Positions 6,459 to 15,170 of a DNA stretch of 64,000 bases are shown here, piece by piece. The notes beneath the pieces are model-generated. The model had not been told where the DNA came from. It did not search any database and saw only the letters and a program-made list of their open reading frames with translations. Position numbers and translations under genes: made by a program. Each line of letters opens with the position of its first letter. The stretch's first letter is position 1. This stretch comes from a virus. The DNA is taken from the IMG/VR virus record IMGVR_UViG_3300042691_050360, positions 102,523 through 166,522 of that record. The stretch is one strand, 5' to 3'.

Positions 6459-7277
6459 TTACTCTTCTTCGCTGATGATGATTTCTTCAGCAAAATCAGA
6501 ATCATCGTCAGAGATATCAAGGTCTAGATCAACTGAGTCTCTTTTGTAAACATGATCTGATTCGTCGTATCCAATAGAGTCCATGATATAGCTCGTCTTC
6601 ATTTCGATTTCGCCCTCGTCGGGTAGCATCATGGCGTCTCTGTTGAGCGTCTTCATGCTTGTTCTTACAACACCAGATGAAGTATTGTTGCCGTCTCCCG
6701 TAGGTGTGGCGTAGTATGCTGGCTTCGATTGTTTTTCAGCGGCGGCTTGTCTTGTGCTAGAAAGTAAAGCGGGCACAATATTTGGGTTGGATTCAACCAT
6801 CGTCGAGAACTCTTCAGCAGTGAGTAAATCGCCTCTTTCTGTGGCAATGTTTTGTGCAATTTCAAAAGCCGTAACATATGACATCGGGTGACTGGCTGTT
6901 CCAGTGATATCGATTGGGTCTTGCTTTTTCCTTCCCGTGAGCAAGTCAAAAGTATCCGCCGCGAACTCCTTGTCATCAACCTTCATGTTTTTGTATTCGC
7001 TCTTGGTTTTCTGTTCGCGTAGAAGTTGCTTTCTTTCCTTCTCGTATTGAAGCTTGACAGTCTTTTCGTACTCAGCTTCATTAAGTTGACGAAGTGTTCC
7101 CTCCCGAAGCGAGTTCTTTAAGTTAGACGATCTTTTTATAATTATTGGGTCTTCCCAAGTAAGATCCTTAACTTCTCTCGGCCCCCATGTCATATTGATG
7201 TCACTGCACACATGATAGAATGGTGTAATGTTTTGAACAATAAATGACGGCCTTTCATCCACGGCTGAATTATCCAT
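6459..7277 (-). CDS. Hypothetical protein with very acidic C-terminus (272 aa)
   Basis: The N-terminal 60 residues contain a compact FYHVCSDINMTWGPRE region. Residues 60-100 are a charged helix, probably a coiled coil (EYEKTVKLQYEKERKQLLREQ). The last 25 residues are almost wholly Asp/Glu (DLDLDISDDDSDFAEE). No known domain was recognised. Head- or tail-assembly factors and scaffold-like proteins often have this coiled-coil plus acidic-tail shape, and the neighbour is a probable virion protein, but that is inference. The ATG is exactly 6 nt after TATAAT. Confidence 0.65.
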   Translation of the reverse strand: MDNSAVDERPSFIVQNITPFYHVCSDINMTWGPREVKDLTWEDPIIIKRSSNLKNSLREGTLRQLNEAEYEKTVKLQYEKERKQLLREQKTKSEYKNMKVDDKEFAADTFDLLTGRKKQDPIDITGTASHPMSYVTAFEIAQNIATERGDLLTAEEFSTMVESNPNIVPALLSSTRQAAAEKQSKPAYYATPTGDGNNTSSGVVRTSMKTLNRDAMMLPDEGEIEMKTSYIMDSIGYDESDHVYKRDSVDLDLDISDDDSDFAEEIIISEEE

Positions 7278-7291
7278 AATTCAATTATACA
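7278..7291 (-). promoter_or_regulatory. Candidate leaderless promoter, TGTATAAT box
   Basis: The minus strand reads TGTATAATTGAATT and then ATG: a perfect TATAAT with a 6-nt spacer, so the expected transcription start is the A of ATG. No -35 element or ribosome-binding site is visible. Confidence 0.6.
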
Positions 7292-7303
7292 TTAAAAATA
7301 TAA

Positions 7304-7621
7304 CTAGCTGTCTCCGAAGAATCTTCCACCTGAATCAATGTCGAAGCAATGATAGTCATAATCGTCCTCTATGTAGTCATTAGGTATTATGTGAGCTATT
7401 TCACCAATATCTATTTCGTCTTTCATCTTTTGCACAAGTTCTTTTTTTGCTTTCACTTCGCTACGAATTGCGGAATCGAGAGAGAAATTTTTAACATTCT
7501 CATAAGCCCACAGTATGTAACTCGGATCAAATATGATTACTTCTGACCATGCTTTTCCCTTGTGTTTTCCGAAGGCTACGATGCTTCTGTCTATAGCCCC
7601 CTTTCGATTAGCTGGCTGCAT
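7304..7621 (-). CDS. ExoX C-terminal-like small protein (105 aa)
   Basis: Residues 16-41 read FGKHKGKAWSEV and then DPSYILWAYENV. This is the signature of the small domain found at the C-terminus of exodeoxyribonuclease X-like proteins and in stand-alone phage proteins: FGK-(H/Y)-KG-x-x-W/L followed by P-x-Y-(I/L)-x-W. The 3'-5' exonuclease catalytic domain itself is absent, so nuclease activity cannot be claimed. The remainder is acidic (DDYDYHCFDID). Its start overlaps the end of the upstream 60-aa gene by 14 nt, so the pair is probably translationally coupled and shares that gene's promoter. Confidence 0.7.
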   Translation of the reverse strand: MQPANRKGAIDRSIVAFGKHKGKAWSEVIIFDPSYILWAYENVKNFSLDSAIRSEVKAKKELVQKMKDEIDIGEIAHIIPNDYIEDDYDYHCFDIDSGGRFFGDS

Positions 7622-7790
7622 TTATTCTTCTCACTACATCTTTAAATCTTTCTTCGTGTGCTTCTCGCCTAGCTTTAGTTGATTCATCTGAAAGATATTG
7701 GGCGATGAAAGATTGTCTATTTTCCCGGCTTTCTTTAATTTCCTCGGGGGTTCTTTCTGGCTCATCTAAAAACTCAGTGAACATACACAT
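7608..7790 (-). CDS. Hypothetical charged helical protein (60 aa)
   Basis: A short, highly charged helix-forming protein (TPEEIKESRENRQ, KARREAHEERFKDVVRR) with no recognised family. Its ATG stands 6 nt after a perfect TATAAT box, and its end overlaps the ExoX-C-like gene by 14 nt. This makes a two-gene unit. Confidence 0.6.
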   Translation of the reverse strand: MCMFTEFLDEPERTPEEIKESRENRQSFIAQYLSDESTKARREAHEERFKDVVRRINAAS

Positions 7791-7804
7791 AATCTTATTA
7801 TACG
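7791..7804 (-). promoter_or_regulatory. Candidate leaderless promoter, CGTATAAT box
   Basis: The minus strand reads CGTATAATAAGATT and then ATG, with a 6-nt spacer after TATAAT and no Shine-Dalgarno sequence. It drives the 60-aa/ExoX-C-like pair. Confidence 0.6.
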
Positions 7805-7805
7805 A

Positions 7806-8135
7806 TCAAAAATCTGAGAGTTTTCTGTCACCATTCTTAAATTCATTTCCTAGCCAGAATTCATTGGATTTAGCCTCTCTGGAGTCTGGCGGAGCATCTT
7901 TCTTTCTTTTATTTGTCTCGTCTTTCATCCATTTTCCGCTGTCCAGTCTTTTCTCTGTAGCACCTTGTGATTTCTGGTTTCTGCTTCTTCCCTCTTTGGT
8001 TGCGAACGAGTCGAAAATTCTTTTCATTGTTCCTTTTCCACAAGGGCAAACGATCTCAGGTTTATAATCATTAGTAGATAGGTGAACTTCATGGATAGAA
8101 TTATCGCAACTGCATCTGAATCTAAACAAGGGCAT
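7806..8135 (-). CDS. FmdB-type zinc-ribbon protein (109 aa)
   Basis: The product starts MPLFRFRCSCD and continues with a VCPCGKGTMKRIF segment. This is the FmdB family layout (M-P-x-Y/F-x-Y/F-x-C-x-x-C ... C-P-x-C-G), although the first pair here is C-x-C rather than C-x-x-C. The family is a small zinc ribbon usually annotated as regulatory, with biochemical role unknown. The C-terminal half is charged and low in structure. I choose the start at 8135 instead of six codons upstream because it yields the conserved MPLF opening. Its first 45 nt lie antisense to the 5' end of the plus-strand gene at 8091. Confidence 0.75.
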   Translation of the reverse strand: MPLFRFRCSCDNSIHEVHLSTNDYKPEIVCPCGKGTMKRIFDSFATKEGRSRNQKSQGATEKRLDSGKWMKDETNKRKKDAPPDSREAKSNEFWLGNEFKNGDRKLSDF

Positions 8136-8291
8136 GACAAAAAATTTGTACACTTTTATTGTGTTAAGGCCCGAGATTTTTTTAAAACCAATATATACGA
8201 AGAAATTACTTTCAAGAATGGCAAGAAGGCTTTGAAGGCTGTCAATCCCACAAACAGTGTTGTTTCTTATCTAATCATTAAGCAGAAATAA
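8091..8291 (+). CDS. Small protein resembling DUF5679 but lacking most of its cysteines (66 aa)
   Basis: From residue 22 the product reads FVHFYCVKARDFF, then EITFKNGKKALKAVNPTNS. This parallels the DUF5679 pattern (Y-C-V-K-C ... T-x-K-N-G-R-x-A-x-x-G-x-C-P-x-C-G), but the second, third and fourth cysteine positions are Ala, Asn and Asn. It looks like a zinc ribbon that has lost its metal site. I use the ATG at 8091 because AGGTGA lies 6-7 nt before it and TATAAT lies at 8063; a GTG at 8082 is also in frame. The first 15 codons overlap the divergent FmdB-like gene. Confidence 0.55.
   Translation: MDRIIATASESKQGHDKKFVHFYCVKARDFFKTNIYEEITFKNGKKALKAVNPTNSVVSYLIIKQK
8136..8152 (-). promoter_or_regulatory. 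Candidate promoter, TGTACAAA box
   Basis: The minus strand reads TGTACAAATTTTTTGTC and then ATG, with a 9-nt spacer from TACAAA. It is the same YGTAYAA theme as the other genes, but with a short leader possible. Confidence 0.4.
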
Positions 8292-8293
8292 AG

Positions 8294-9226
8294 ATGAAAA
8301 AAATAGTTGTATCACAGCCCTTGCCTGCAGCTGCCCCAGGTGGTATGGGAGAAGCTGTAGACGCCGTAGTGGATATCGCCGGGGGCTCTGTTAAGCCAAT
8401 CGTTGATAAAGTGCGTAAGATAGATTTTAACAAAGATACACCTGGAAGCAATGCGTTAACAAACTACACGGAATTTAATGAATTAGCTAATACTTTTAAG
8501 AATGTTTTTCATGTAACTGATCCTAAATTTACTGATGCCGAAAAGCTAAGGGAGTATTTTTTAGATGCTGGTTTATTTAACGATCTTAAAGGCCTTGTTC
8601 CTTTCGCCACCAATCTTAAAGATACGCTATTTGCTATCTCTGGGTATTCCAGGTTTGAGCCGAATATTGCCCAATTACTGGCAAATTTCGCCCTTAACCT
8701 CTTAGATAGAACAAGAAGTTTTGACCAGGTTAACCGAAAACTCCAAGACATCAAAGACAAAGCATCTGACACCGAGCGACCAAAAGACGCTTATATTATT
8801 GCTTTATTAAAAGGTGATTATCAAACCGCAAGCTTACTCCTATTACTATCTGATATTGGCAAGATGGTTTCTACAACAACCCTAAAAGATATTCAAGAGA
8901 CACAGCAGCTTGCAAATAAATTATTGGGACCAAAATCCCAGGAACTTCTCGACGCACAATATCTTGACAATCAGCAGGCTGCAGCAAATGCTGCAGTTCT
9001 AAAAAATTCTCTAGCAAAGTTCCGTGCCATGATACCCATGGGTGTTCAGCAAGCTCAATGGCGTAAACAAATTAATCAGTTCGGTGAATCTTTTTTCAAA
9101 AGTGATGCGGGTAAAGGTATCTTAGCCTCTCCCATCGTGACTCAACTTGGTGCGGCTGCCGCTGGCTTTGAGTCACTCAAAGATGTTTATAAGTTTCCTT
9201 TAAAGGAAACATTTGGGGGTAAATAA
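8294..9226 (+). CDS. Hypothetical protein, possibly virion-associated (310 aa)
   Basis: A mostly helical protein with an N-terminal Ala/Gly/Pro stretch (QPLPAAAPGGMGEAVDAVVD) and a long helical body. No cysteine or catalytic motif is visible. It is the first of a tight plus-strand series: its TAA overlaps the next ATG by one base (TAATG). No good ribosome-binding site precedes the ATG, which lies 2 nt after the upstream stop. Position at the head of the structural run suggests an assembly or structural role. I do not recognise it. Confidence 0.65.
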   Translation: MKKIVVSQPLPAAAPGGMGEAVDAVVDIAGGSVKPIVDKVRKIDFNKDTPGSNALTNYTEFNELANTFKNVFHVTDPKFTDAEKLREYFLDAGLFNDLKGLVPFATNLKDTLFAISGYSRFEPNIAQLLANFALNLLDRTRSFDQVNRKLQDIKDKASDTERPKDAYIIALLKGDYQTASLLLLLSDIGKMVSTTTLKDIQETQQLANKLLGPKSQELLDAQYLDNQQAAANAAVLKNSLAKFRAMIPMGVQQAQWRKQINQFGESFFKSDAGKGILASPIVTQLGAAAAGFESLKDVYKFPLKETFGGK

Positions 9227-10206
9227 TGTTTAATTATAAGAAGTTTGTTTTCAAGAAGTTCTCCCAGGCCCAACCCGCTCAGACACAATCTGGAAAAATT
9301 TTAAATGAATTAGACCCAAATAAGTCCACTGGCAAGATCTTAGATGAATTAGATACAAATAAGTCCGTTGATAAAAAAGTTGAAGAGCAAGTTAGTGCTA
9401 GAGCACAAGAAAAAGCAAGGTCGGTTAATAATGCCAAGCGTCAGCTGGGTGTTTTTGAAGATACTTTTGAAAAGCTTGGTGAAGCCCTCCAAGAAGTCTC
9501 TAAGGACTCTCCTTTTGCATCGGTAGAGCCTGGCAACCTAGTTAAGGCATGCGATTCAGTCGCCAAGACTCTTAATAAAGAAAATGTCATTACTCCTGAT
9601 GAAATTCAGGATATATATCAACAATATATAGAAGCTTTCCAAAATATGCTATCAGCTTCGCAATCGCTTTTTACTGAATATGATGAAGTTAAAAACGACG
9701 ATGAAGTATTAAAGCTCCTTAATCTTGGCGGCGAGATCAGAAGCGATTCAGGGGCCCCGGCATCTCCTCAGACAAAAGTGAATGAACCAGATCGGTTAGA
9801 AATGAAATCGTTTCTTGATGCCGAGATTCAAAAAATACAAAACAAGATTAAGTTGAATGAGCTTAAGATCACAAAGCAACAACGCCAATTTATGCAGTTT
9901 GATATTCTGTATCAAGATATGTTTAACTATTATTCTTTACTTTCTAGAATTTGCGAGACAAAAACCCGATATGATGCACAGGTTGAGCAGTTTAAATTTG
10001 GGAGTCCTGAAGATTATCAGGCTTTGCTGAGCTATTATGAATATGGTATGTCTTTGCTTCAAATTATGGCACCGAAGGCAGCTAGTATCTTTCCCACGAA
10101 TGCAAAAAATATACAATCTTACTATTCGATGTTAATAGAACAGGCTCGGGCTGAAATTAGTAAGCTTTCCATTGATCCGCTTAAGGCACTGTACGGAAGG
10201 AAGTAA
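9226..10206 (+). CDS. Hypothetical helical protein with duplicated N-terminal motif (326 aa)
   Basis: Residues 20-50 carry a duplicated peptide, GKILNELDPNKS and GKILDELDTNKS, after a flexible QPAQTQS stretch. The rest is helical, with a clear coiled coil near residues 190-220 (EIQKIQNKIKLNELKITKQQ) and a Tyr-rich helical C-terminus. A copy of the ACACAATCTG word falls in the TQS codons. It is translationally coupled to the genes on both sides. No known family was recognised; an assembly or tail-tube-associated role is possible from context only. Confidence 0.65.
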   Translation: MFNYKKFVFKKFSQAQPAQTQSGKILNELDPNKSTGKILDELDTNKSVDKKVEEQVSARAQEKARSVNNAKRQLGVFEDTFEKLGEALQEVSKDSPFASVEPGNLVKACDSVAKTLNKENVITPDEIQDIYQQYIEAFQNMLSASQSLFTEYDEVKNDDEVLKLLNLGGEIRSDSGAPASPQTKVNEPDRLEMKSFLDAEIQKIQNKIKLNELKITKQQRQFMQFDILYQDMFNYYSLLSRICETKTRYDAQVEQFKFGSPEDYQALLSYYEYGMSLLQIMAPKAASIFPTNAKNIQSYYSMLIEQARAEISKLSIDPLKALYGRK

Positions 10207-10207
10207 T

Positions 10208-10846
10208 GTGGATTTCGAAGCTTTTGTTGAATTTTCAGATTTAGGGCTAGATGATTACATTATAGATCTTGATTGGGATATTGAAGCCAAGCGTTTCTTG
10301 CCATCTCATCATACCGCCGGGGACTTAAGAGCTATAAATGTCGGCCAAAAACAATCAAAGAAGCAAAAAGTTTTTAAGACTCTTGGGGCACTCAAGCGGG
10401 AAAACTCCGAGCCAGTAAATATTCACGACTCTGGCTATAACCTTGATGCCCCTGCTGTTGAGGGTAATCAAACACAATCTGATTCAGAAAGAAATGTTAT
10501 TCTGAACACCGCTGAAAAGATAACAGAAATCCTTGGCGACAAGATTGTAAATGAAGTGATTAACAACAGCTCTTTCAGTGAAAATGTAAATGTAAAAATA
10601 GAAGAGAGTGTAACAAACATATCTGATGTTCTTAATCAAAAAATAGAACAATCAAATTCATTTACCACTGAACAAATTACTGAATTAGAATCAAATATGA
10701 ATATGATCAATAATACTCATATTCATCCGCGTGAATTAAAAATAATAGAGGAGAGGGTCACCGAGCAAAATGAAAAAATCAAACAAGAAATTGATCGAAA
10801 GATTGAAAAGCAAAAAGATTTTTTCACGAAGTTCTTAAACTCATAA
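10208..10846 (+). CDS. Hypothetical coiled-coil protein, GTG start (212 aa)
   Basis: The GTG at 10208 lies 2 nt after the preceding stop and gives VDFEAFVEFSDLGLDDYIIDL as N-terminus. A longer frame starting at 10172 would overlap the upstream gene by 35 nt and adds a basic, unlikely leader. Residues about 105-205 are a long heptad-rich helix with repeated IEESV/IEQS/IEER segments, ending KQKDFFTKFLNS. The shape suggests a trimeric or dimeric fibrous connector. It abuts the next gene with a 1-nt gap. Confidence 0.65.
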   Translation: MDFEAFVEFSDLGLDDYIIDLDWDIEAKRFLPSHHTAGDLRAINVGQKQSKKQKVFKTLGALKRENSEPVNIHDSGYNLDAPAVEGNQTQSDSERNVILNTAEKITEILGDKIVNEVINNSSFSENVNVKIEESVTNISDVLNQKIEQSNSFTTEQITELESNMNMINNTHIHPRELKIIEERVTEQNEKIKQEIDRKIEKQKDFFTKFLNS

Positions 10847-10847
10847 C

Positions 10848-13800
10848 ATGCCAGATCCATATGAAAATCCAGATGTCACACCGTGTTTAGGCACTTACAC
10901 ATGGGTTCCCACCACGCCACCAAATTTTGGTGGATTTAACTTCACCAGGGGGTTTTCAAGTCTTATAATAGACAGGGGGTCTTTCAGGAACTATTGGTAT
11001 AAAAATCTTTTAGAGAAAAACATTCTAGTCAGAACCTTTTCAGATAATACCTCATCGGGATCTCCATATAATCCGATAAAAAACTCTACCAGGTCACTAG
11101 CATTAGGCTTTCCTGTAAAGATAGGAAATGGAGACAATGTTGCAATATCTGAAGTGAAAAGTGAAAGTTTAATAGAGTTTGATTTTCTCACTGACAGTCA
11201 GAAGAGGCTTTCTTGTATTCAAATTAATTATGATTTATCTGTTTTTGCTAATGATGAGAATTATAATTTTGATCTAAATCCCCCGGTTCCAGCTGTTTTG
11301 GTTTATGGCAAAACCTCTTCTGGTGCTGAAGAATTAATAACAACAGATGTTTTTAAGGGCTTGAATTTAACCAGAACCAGGAGCACCTTAAATGAATCAA
11401 ATTTAGTATCCGCAAATAATTCAGGCTCGCCAGATTCCGGCCCATATTTTGTTAATTTCAAAATAAAGATAAAAGAGGAGATCCTTGACAGATCTAAATT
11501 CCCTCAGTACAAAAGCGTAATTTTTAAGATAAATCCAGCTATTGTATCATTGCCCTCAAGCTTGGTTTTTGTTATAAAAAACATAATGTTCTTTACTGCA
11601 GATCGTGTTAATTTTAGGTTTGCGGCGGAGTCAGATCAATTGCCATGTAAGGCCCTTGGTTACTCGATGGCGATTGACGGAACTTTTTTTCCAGCACTTG
11701 CACTAGGGGCTTCATTGGCTTCAGCCGCTGGAGGAGTTCTTTCAGGAGTTTCAGTGGGCACAATGGGTTTATTTATTTGGCCATCGATCTTACCTGATAA
11801 TTGCAACATAGATGTGAAATTATTCAATCCCGATTTCATATCTAATTCACCAGGATTTGCTCATTCATTGAACCTTCATTTGTATATTTTCACTATGCCC
11901 GTTTTTGGGCCACTAGGTGATTTTTTACTTCCGGGAGTTTTACAGCCTCATTTTGGCGTAATATTGGGTCCAAAAAGCTTTACCCAGCAATGGATTTTTT
12001 ATGGAAATAGCAATAATAACAATCTTCAACTGGCGGTAATGAACTCCGCATTGTTCAAGAAAAATTCGGGCTTGGTGACATTGCTACAAGGAGAACAAGC
12101 CGTTGGAGAGGTAAAACAAATTCGACCCTTGGTCAGTGGTTTTTCTTCAATTGTAAAAAATCAACCTTACTATGAACAGCTCGGGGTTTCAACTACCGGC
12201 GGATTTAAAAATGATTATGTAGATGAATTTGGTATTCAGAGTCAATCTGAAACATATAATGGATCAGTTCCCCGCCTCACTCCATTCACGGCACTGGAAC
12301 CAGTGGCAAATTTCCCGAGAACCTCAAAACAACAATTCGCTTATTCAACATTTTTGTTTGAAACTGAGCCCGATTTATTTAATTTGTTTACAGAATCTGC
12401 ACCCTGTCTTTTGTTTAAGTGCTCAAGTTCATCAGGGTTTTCTGATAGCATATTTATAGAGCCAGGATTTTTATATGCATCTTTAAATTGTTTCTCAACA
12501 GATGCCTCAGGCATGTTTGACACTAAATTAGTTTACAGATTCTTTTTAGTATCTAAAGACGCCACTCCAACACCCACCGATCCATTAACTAAAACAATAA
12601 AGATACAAGAATCTGGAACTAATGATTCTTCTATAATAATTGAGCCAGTGGATCGCTCGTGGGATTTTTCAAACACACTGGTTACAGGAAATATAGTTGG
12701 TGATCTTAATACGGTAGAGACAGCTGAGATTATAAACCAGTCTCTAAGAACATTCAGTCCATTTGATGGCAAGCCTTATGATCTTTATTGCGGCGTTTAT
12801 GCTATGTCAAGCTTGAATGACAGCTTTTCTGGCTATGATTTAACAAAATATTCAACATTAGACTTGCCAACTGTTACTTTTTCAATCAATAATGATTTTA
12901 TCATCCAACTTCCAATTTATTACAGAAAATCTTATGCCAATGGCGGAACGCTGCAAGCACAAAGAGATTTTGGATTAAAAGGGCGATATACTTCGGATAA
13001 ATTAAGCTACACAATTATAACAGAAAAATACAACGGAAGTCCTTTTTCCGGGGGTACTTACAGCGGTAGCATAGACTCATTCGACGGTGTAAGCGGTTTG
13101 CTCACTTTTGTTGAAAGCTCCACTGCACCTTCTGATAAAACAAAATTTTCAATACAAGCCGGCGAGAATATTACCGAAACAGATTATGTCTTATTGGTTG
13201 AATCCACCTCCAATGCAAGAATTAATTCAGGGGAGTGGGTTTTAAGTTTTAGTGCGGACGTTAGTGCGGGCGGTTCTAACATTGAAGCTAAATTTGAAAT
13301 TGATTTGGTTGACAGAAGGAGTTCCAATTTAATATTGAAGGTTTTAAGCAGTGAGTTTCAGCCAATTTTTGCGTCAGTTGGTGACTCGCCTGCTTCAAAG
13401 ACTTGCACCGCCAATATCACAGTTCCCTTCTTTCTTCCGCAGAGCGAGGGTTTGTTGGTTGTAAGAATACTATTCAGAAATAAAACAGCTTCCTTAGCCA
13501 CTGTTTCTGTTGATAAAATCACCTTAGAAGAGAATACTCTTGAACAATTTAGTTTTATACCTCAGCAAATAAGAAATTATTTAATAGGATTTTATGAAGA
13601 CTTGCCAATTCAGCCCGATTCTTTTGTTTCAGGTTGTCAATCATTCATACTAAAGCTTGATATGGGCTCTGGAACGATCATATATGATCCGCAGAAGGGC
13701 CTCAGTATTACAGGCGTGATCTATAGCCCCACTTGGGCAGTGGATTTGCCGGAGAATATGGAGATTCAATACAATGCCACTCAAATCAACAAGAGCAGAA

Positions 13801-15164
13801 CTGGTAGTATTGTGAACGGAGTGGAACCATATAAAATATTCTTCAGAACTGGCCAATCTAATGATGTGAAAGTTATAGATACAAAGCGGCACCAAAATGG
13901 CTTGATTGTAACAATGGCTAATACTAAAACTAATACATCTGATAATGCTATACAACAGATTGTGTCTGAGAGTTTCTTTAGATTAACCACCTACACTGAT
14001 AAAGTCACCACGCCTTTAAGCAACTTAAATCTCGTTGAATTAGATTTAAAAAACCCAATCTTGTCAAAAAGTGATAACAACAACATTCAACTCGCCCTTT
14101 CCGGCCAGAATCTAAACAATGCAAATATAACAACTTTGCTCTTTAACAATGAAGCACCTGGATATTACTCCACTCAGCCAAGCGACGGCGGTACATTTAT
14201 GCCGATTAACGACCCCGGTTCTGTTGTAAGTAAGTCGGCTAATTGTGCTATAACCACTTTTGATTTCAAGGATGATAAATCCAATAATATAGGCGTAACT
14301 GCAGGTGGTAATTTAATATACTCCCTGAATCAATCTTCCTCTACATCTCAAGCTACTAATTTTACTTTAGTTGAGGGGGATCCAGCAAACAATAGCACCA
14401 ACGAAGAGCTTGGCAACTTTGATAACCTATATATTTCCTCAGGTGTTGATAACCAATATGTTTTTTGCGGCCCCGCTCAAGTCACTTTTCCTGGAATATT
14501 GCTTACGAGCCAGAATTGTGTTGTGTTTTATGTGTTTGCTAAAACCAACTCTTTATCCTCTCAGGCGAAATCAAACAGAGATTTTTTCAACATTAAACCC
14601 GGAACTGCCATTTATGGAAGATTTTTAAGTGGTGCCAGGATTTCCACTGTATTTTTAGTTTTTGATTTTGAGGGCTATTGCGAGCAAAACGGTGGAGTAA
14701 ATTTTGGCACAAACGAATTTCCAATTATTAATCAGATCACTGTTTGCAAGAATGATATTTATTCTTATGGTGAAAGCTTTAATTTAGTTTTTGATTGTGC
14801 TGGAAAAATATTTGTTGCAAGATCTGTGTTTACCCAAAACAACGCATTTACGTCCGGCCTTGGGATTGTTTATGGCAATCTTGAAACATCATCTGATGCC
14901 GCTGGTTCAAAATTTTTAAATTGTTTAAATAATATGGTTTCCAATTCTTCGCTTTATAAATTCAGATATAAAGACCGAAGTGGTATTCCTAAAGCTTTTT
15001 ATAATAAAGACTTAGATTTTTCACAAAAAATAGGATTTGTTGATTTTGACGGCGTTTACATGGGTGTACAATTTTACATAGGCTCAGATATTTATGAGAT
15101 TGTGATTGATAAATCTTATGTACTCGAAGGCGAGTACAGGAAAATCGGAGAAATTAATGAATAG
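10848..15164 (+). CDS. Giant beta-rich virion protein (1438 aa)
   Basis: Ser/Asn/Phe-rich beta-sandwich-like sequence throughout, with no signal peptide and no catalytic motif that I can see. A hydrophobic Gly/Ala segment near residues 280-305 (ALALGASLASAAGGVLSG) could be a membrane-active or buried helix. Residues about 790-890 look like a carbohydrate-binding-module-type sandwich (GEWVLSFSADVSAGGSN...). Size, composition and place at the start of the giant-protein run point to a tail, baseplate or fibre component. No specific family was recognised. It is followed after 6 nt by the next gene. Confidence 0.65.
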   Translation: MPDPYENPDVTPCLGTYTWVPTTPPNFGGFNFTRGFSSLIIDRGSFRNYWYKNLLEKNILVRTFSDNTSSGSPYNPIKNSTRSLALGFPVKIGNGDNVAISEVKSESLIEFDFLTDSQKRLSCIQINYDLSVFANDENYNFDLNPPVPAVLVYGKTSSGAEELITTDVFKGLNLTRTRSTLNESNLVSANNSGSPDSGPYFVNFKIKIKEEILDRSKFPQYKSVIFKINPAIVSLPSSLVFVIKNIMFFTADRVNFRFAAESDQLPCKALGYSMAIDGTFFPALALGASLASAAGGVLSGVSVGTMGLFIWPSILPDNCNIDVKLFNPDFISNSPGFAHSLNLHLYIFTMPVFGPLGDFLLPGVLQPHFGVILGPKSFTQQWIFYGNSNNNNLQLAVMNSALFKKNSGLVTLLQGEQAVGEVKQIRPLVSGFSSIVKNQPYYEQLGVSTTGGFKNDYVDEFGIQSQSETYNGSVPRLTPFTALEPVANFPRTSKQQFAYSTFLFETEPDLFNLFTESAPCLLFKCSSSSGFSDSIFIEPGFLYASLNCFSTDASGMFDTKLVYRFFLVSKDATPTPTDPLTKTIKIQESGTNDSSIIIEPVDRSWDFSNTLVTGNIVGDLNTVETAEIINQSLRTFSPFDGKPYDLYCGVYAMSSLNDSFSGYDLTKYSTLDLPTVTFSINNDFIIQLPIYYRKSYANGGTLQAQRDFGLKGRYTSDKLSYTIITEKYNGSPFSGGTYSGSIDSFDGVSGLLTFVESSTAPSDKTKFSIQAGENITETDYVLLVESTSNARINSGEWVLSFSADVSAGGSNIEAKFEIDLVDRRSSNLILKVLSSEFQPIFASVGDSPASKTCTANITVPFFLPQSEGLLVVRILFRNKTASLATVSVDKITLEENTLEQFSFIPQQIRNYLIGFYEDLPIQPDSFVSGCQSFILKLDMGSGTIIYDPQKGLSITGVIYSPTWAVDLPENMEIQYNATQINKSRTGSIVNGVEPYKIFFRTGQSNDVKVIDTKRHQNGLIVTMANTKTNTSDNAIQQIVSESFFRLTTYTDKVTTPLSNLNLVELDLKNPILSKSDNNNIQLALSGQNLNNANITTLLFNNEAPGYYSTQPSDGGTFMPINDPGSVVSKSANCAITTFDFKDDKSNNIGVTAGGNLIYSLNQSSSTSQATNFTLVEGDPANNSTNEELGNFDNLYISSGVDNQYVFCGPAQVTFPGILLTSQNCVVFYVFAKTNSLSSQAKSNRDFFNIKPGTAIYGRFLSGARISTVFLVFDFEGYCEQNGGVNFGTNEFPIINQITVCKNDIYSYGESFNLVFDCAGKIFVARSVFTQNNAFTSGLGIVYGNLETSSDAAGSKFLNCLNNMVSNSSLYKFRYKDRSGIPKAFYNKDLDFSQKIGFVDFDGVYMGVQFYIGSDIYEIVIDKSYVLEGEYRKIGEINE

Positions 15165-15170
15165 GAAGAA

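Noticed and set aside
10172-10207. ATG start 12 codons upstream of the coiled-coil protein
   Set aside because: It would overlap the preceding gene by 35 nt; the GTG directly after its stop gives a normal arrangement.
11690-11770. Transmembrane holin-like segment in the 1438-aa protein
   Set aside because: The Ala/Gly-rich hydrophobic stretch is internal to a very large beta protein; it is not a separate gene and not long enough alone to call a membrane protein.
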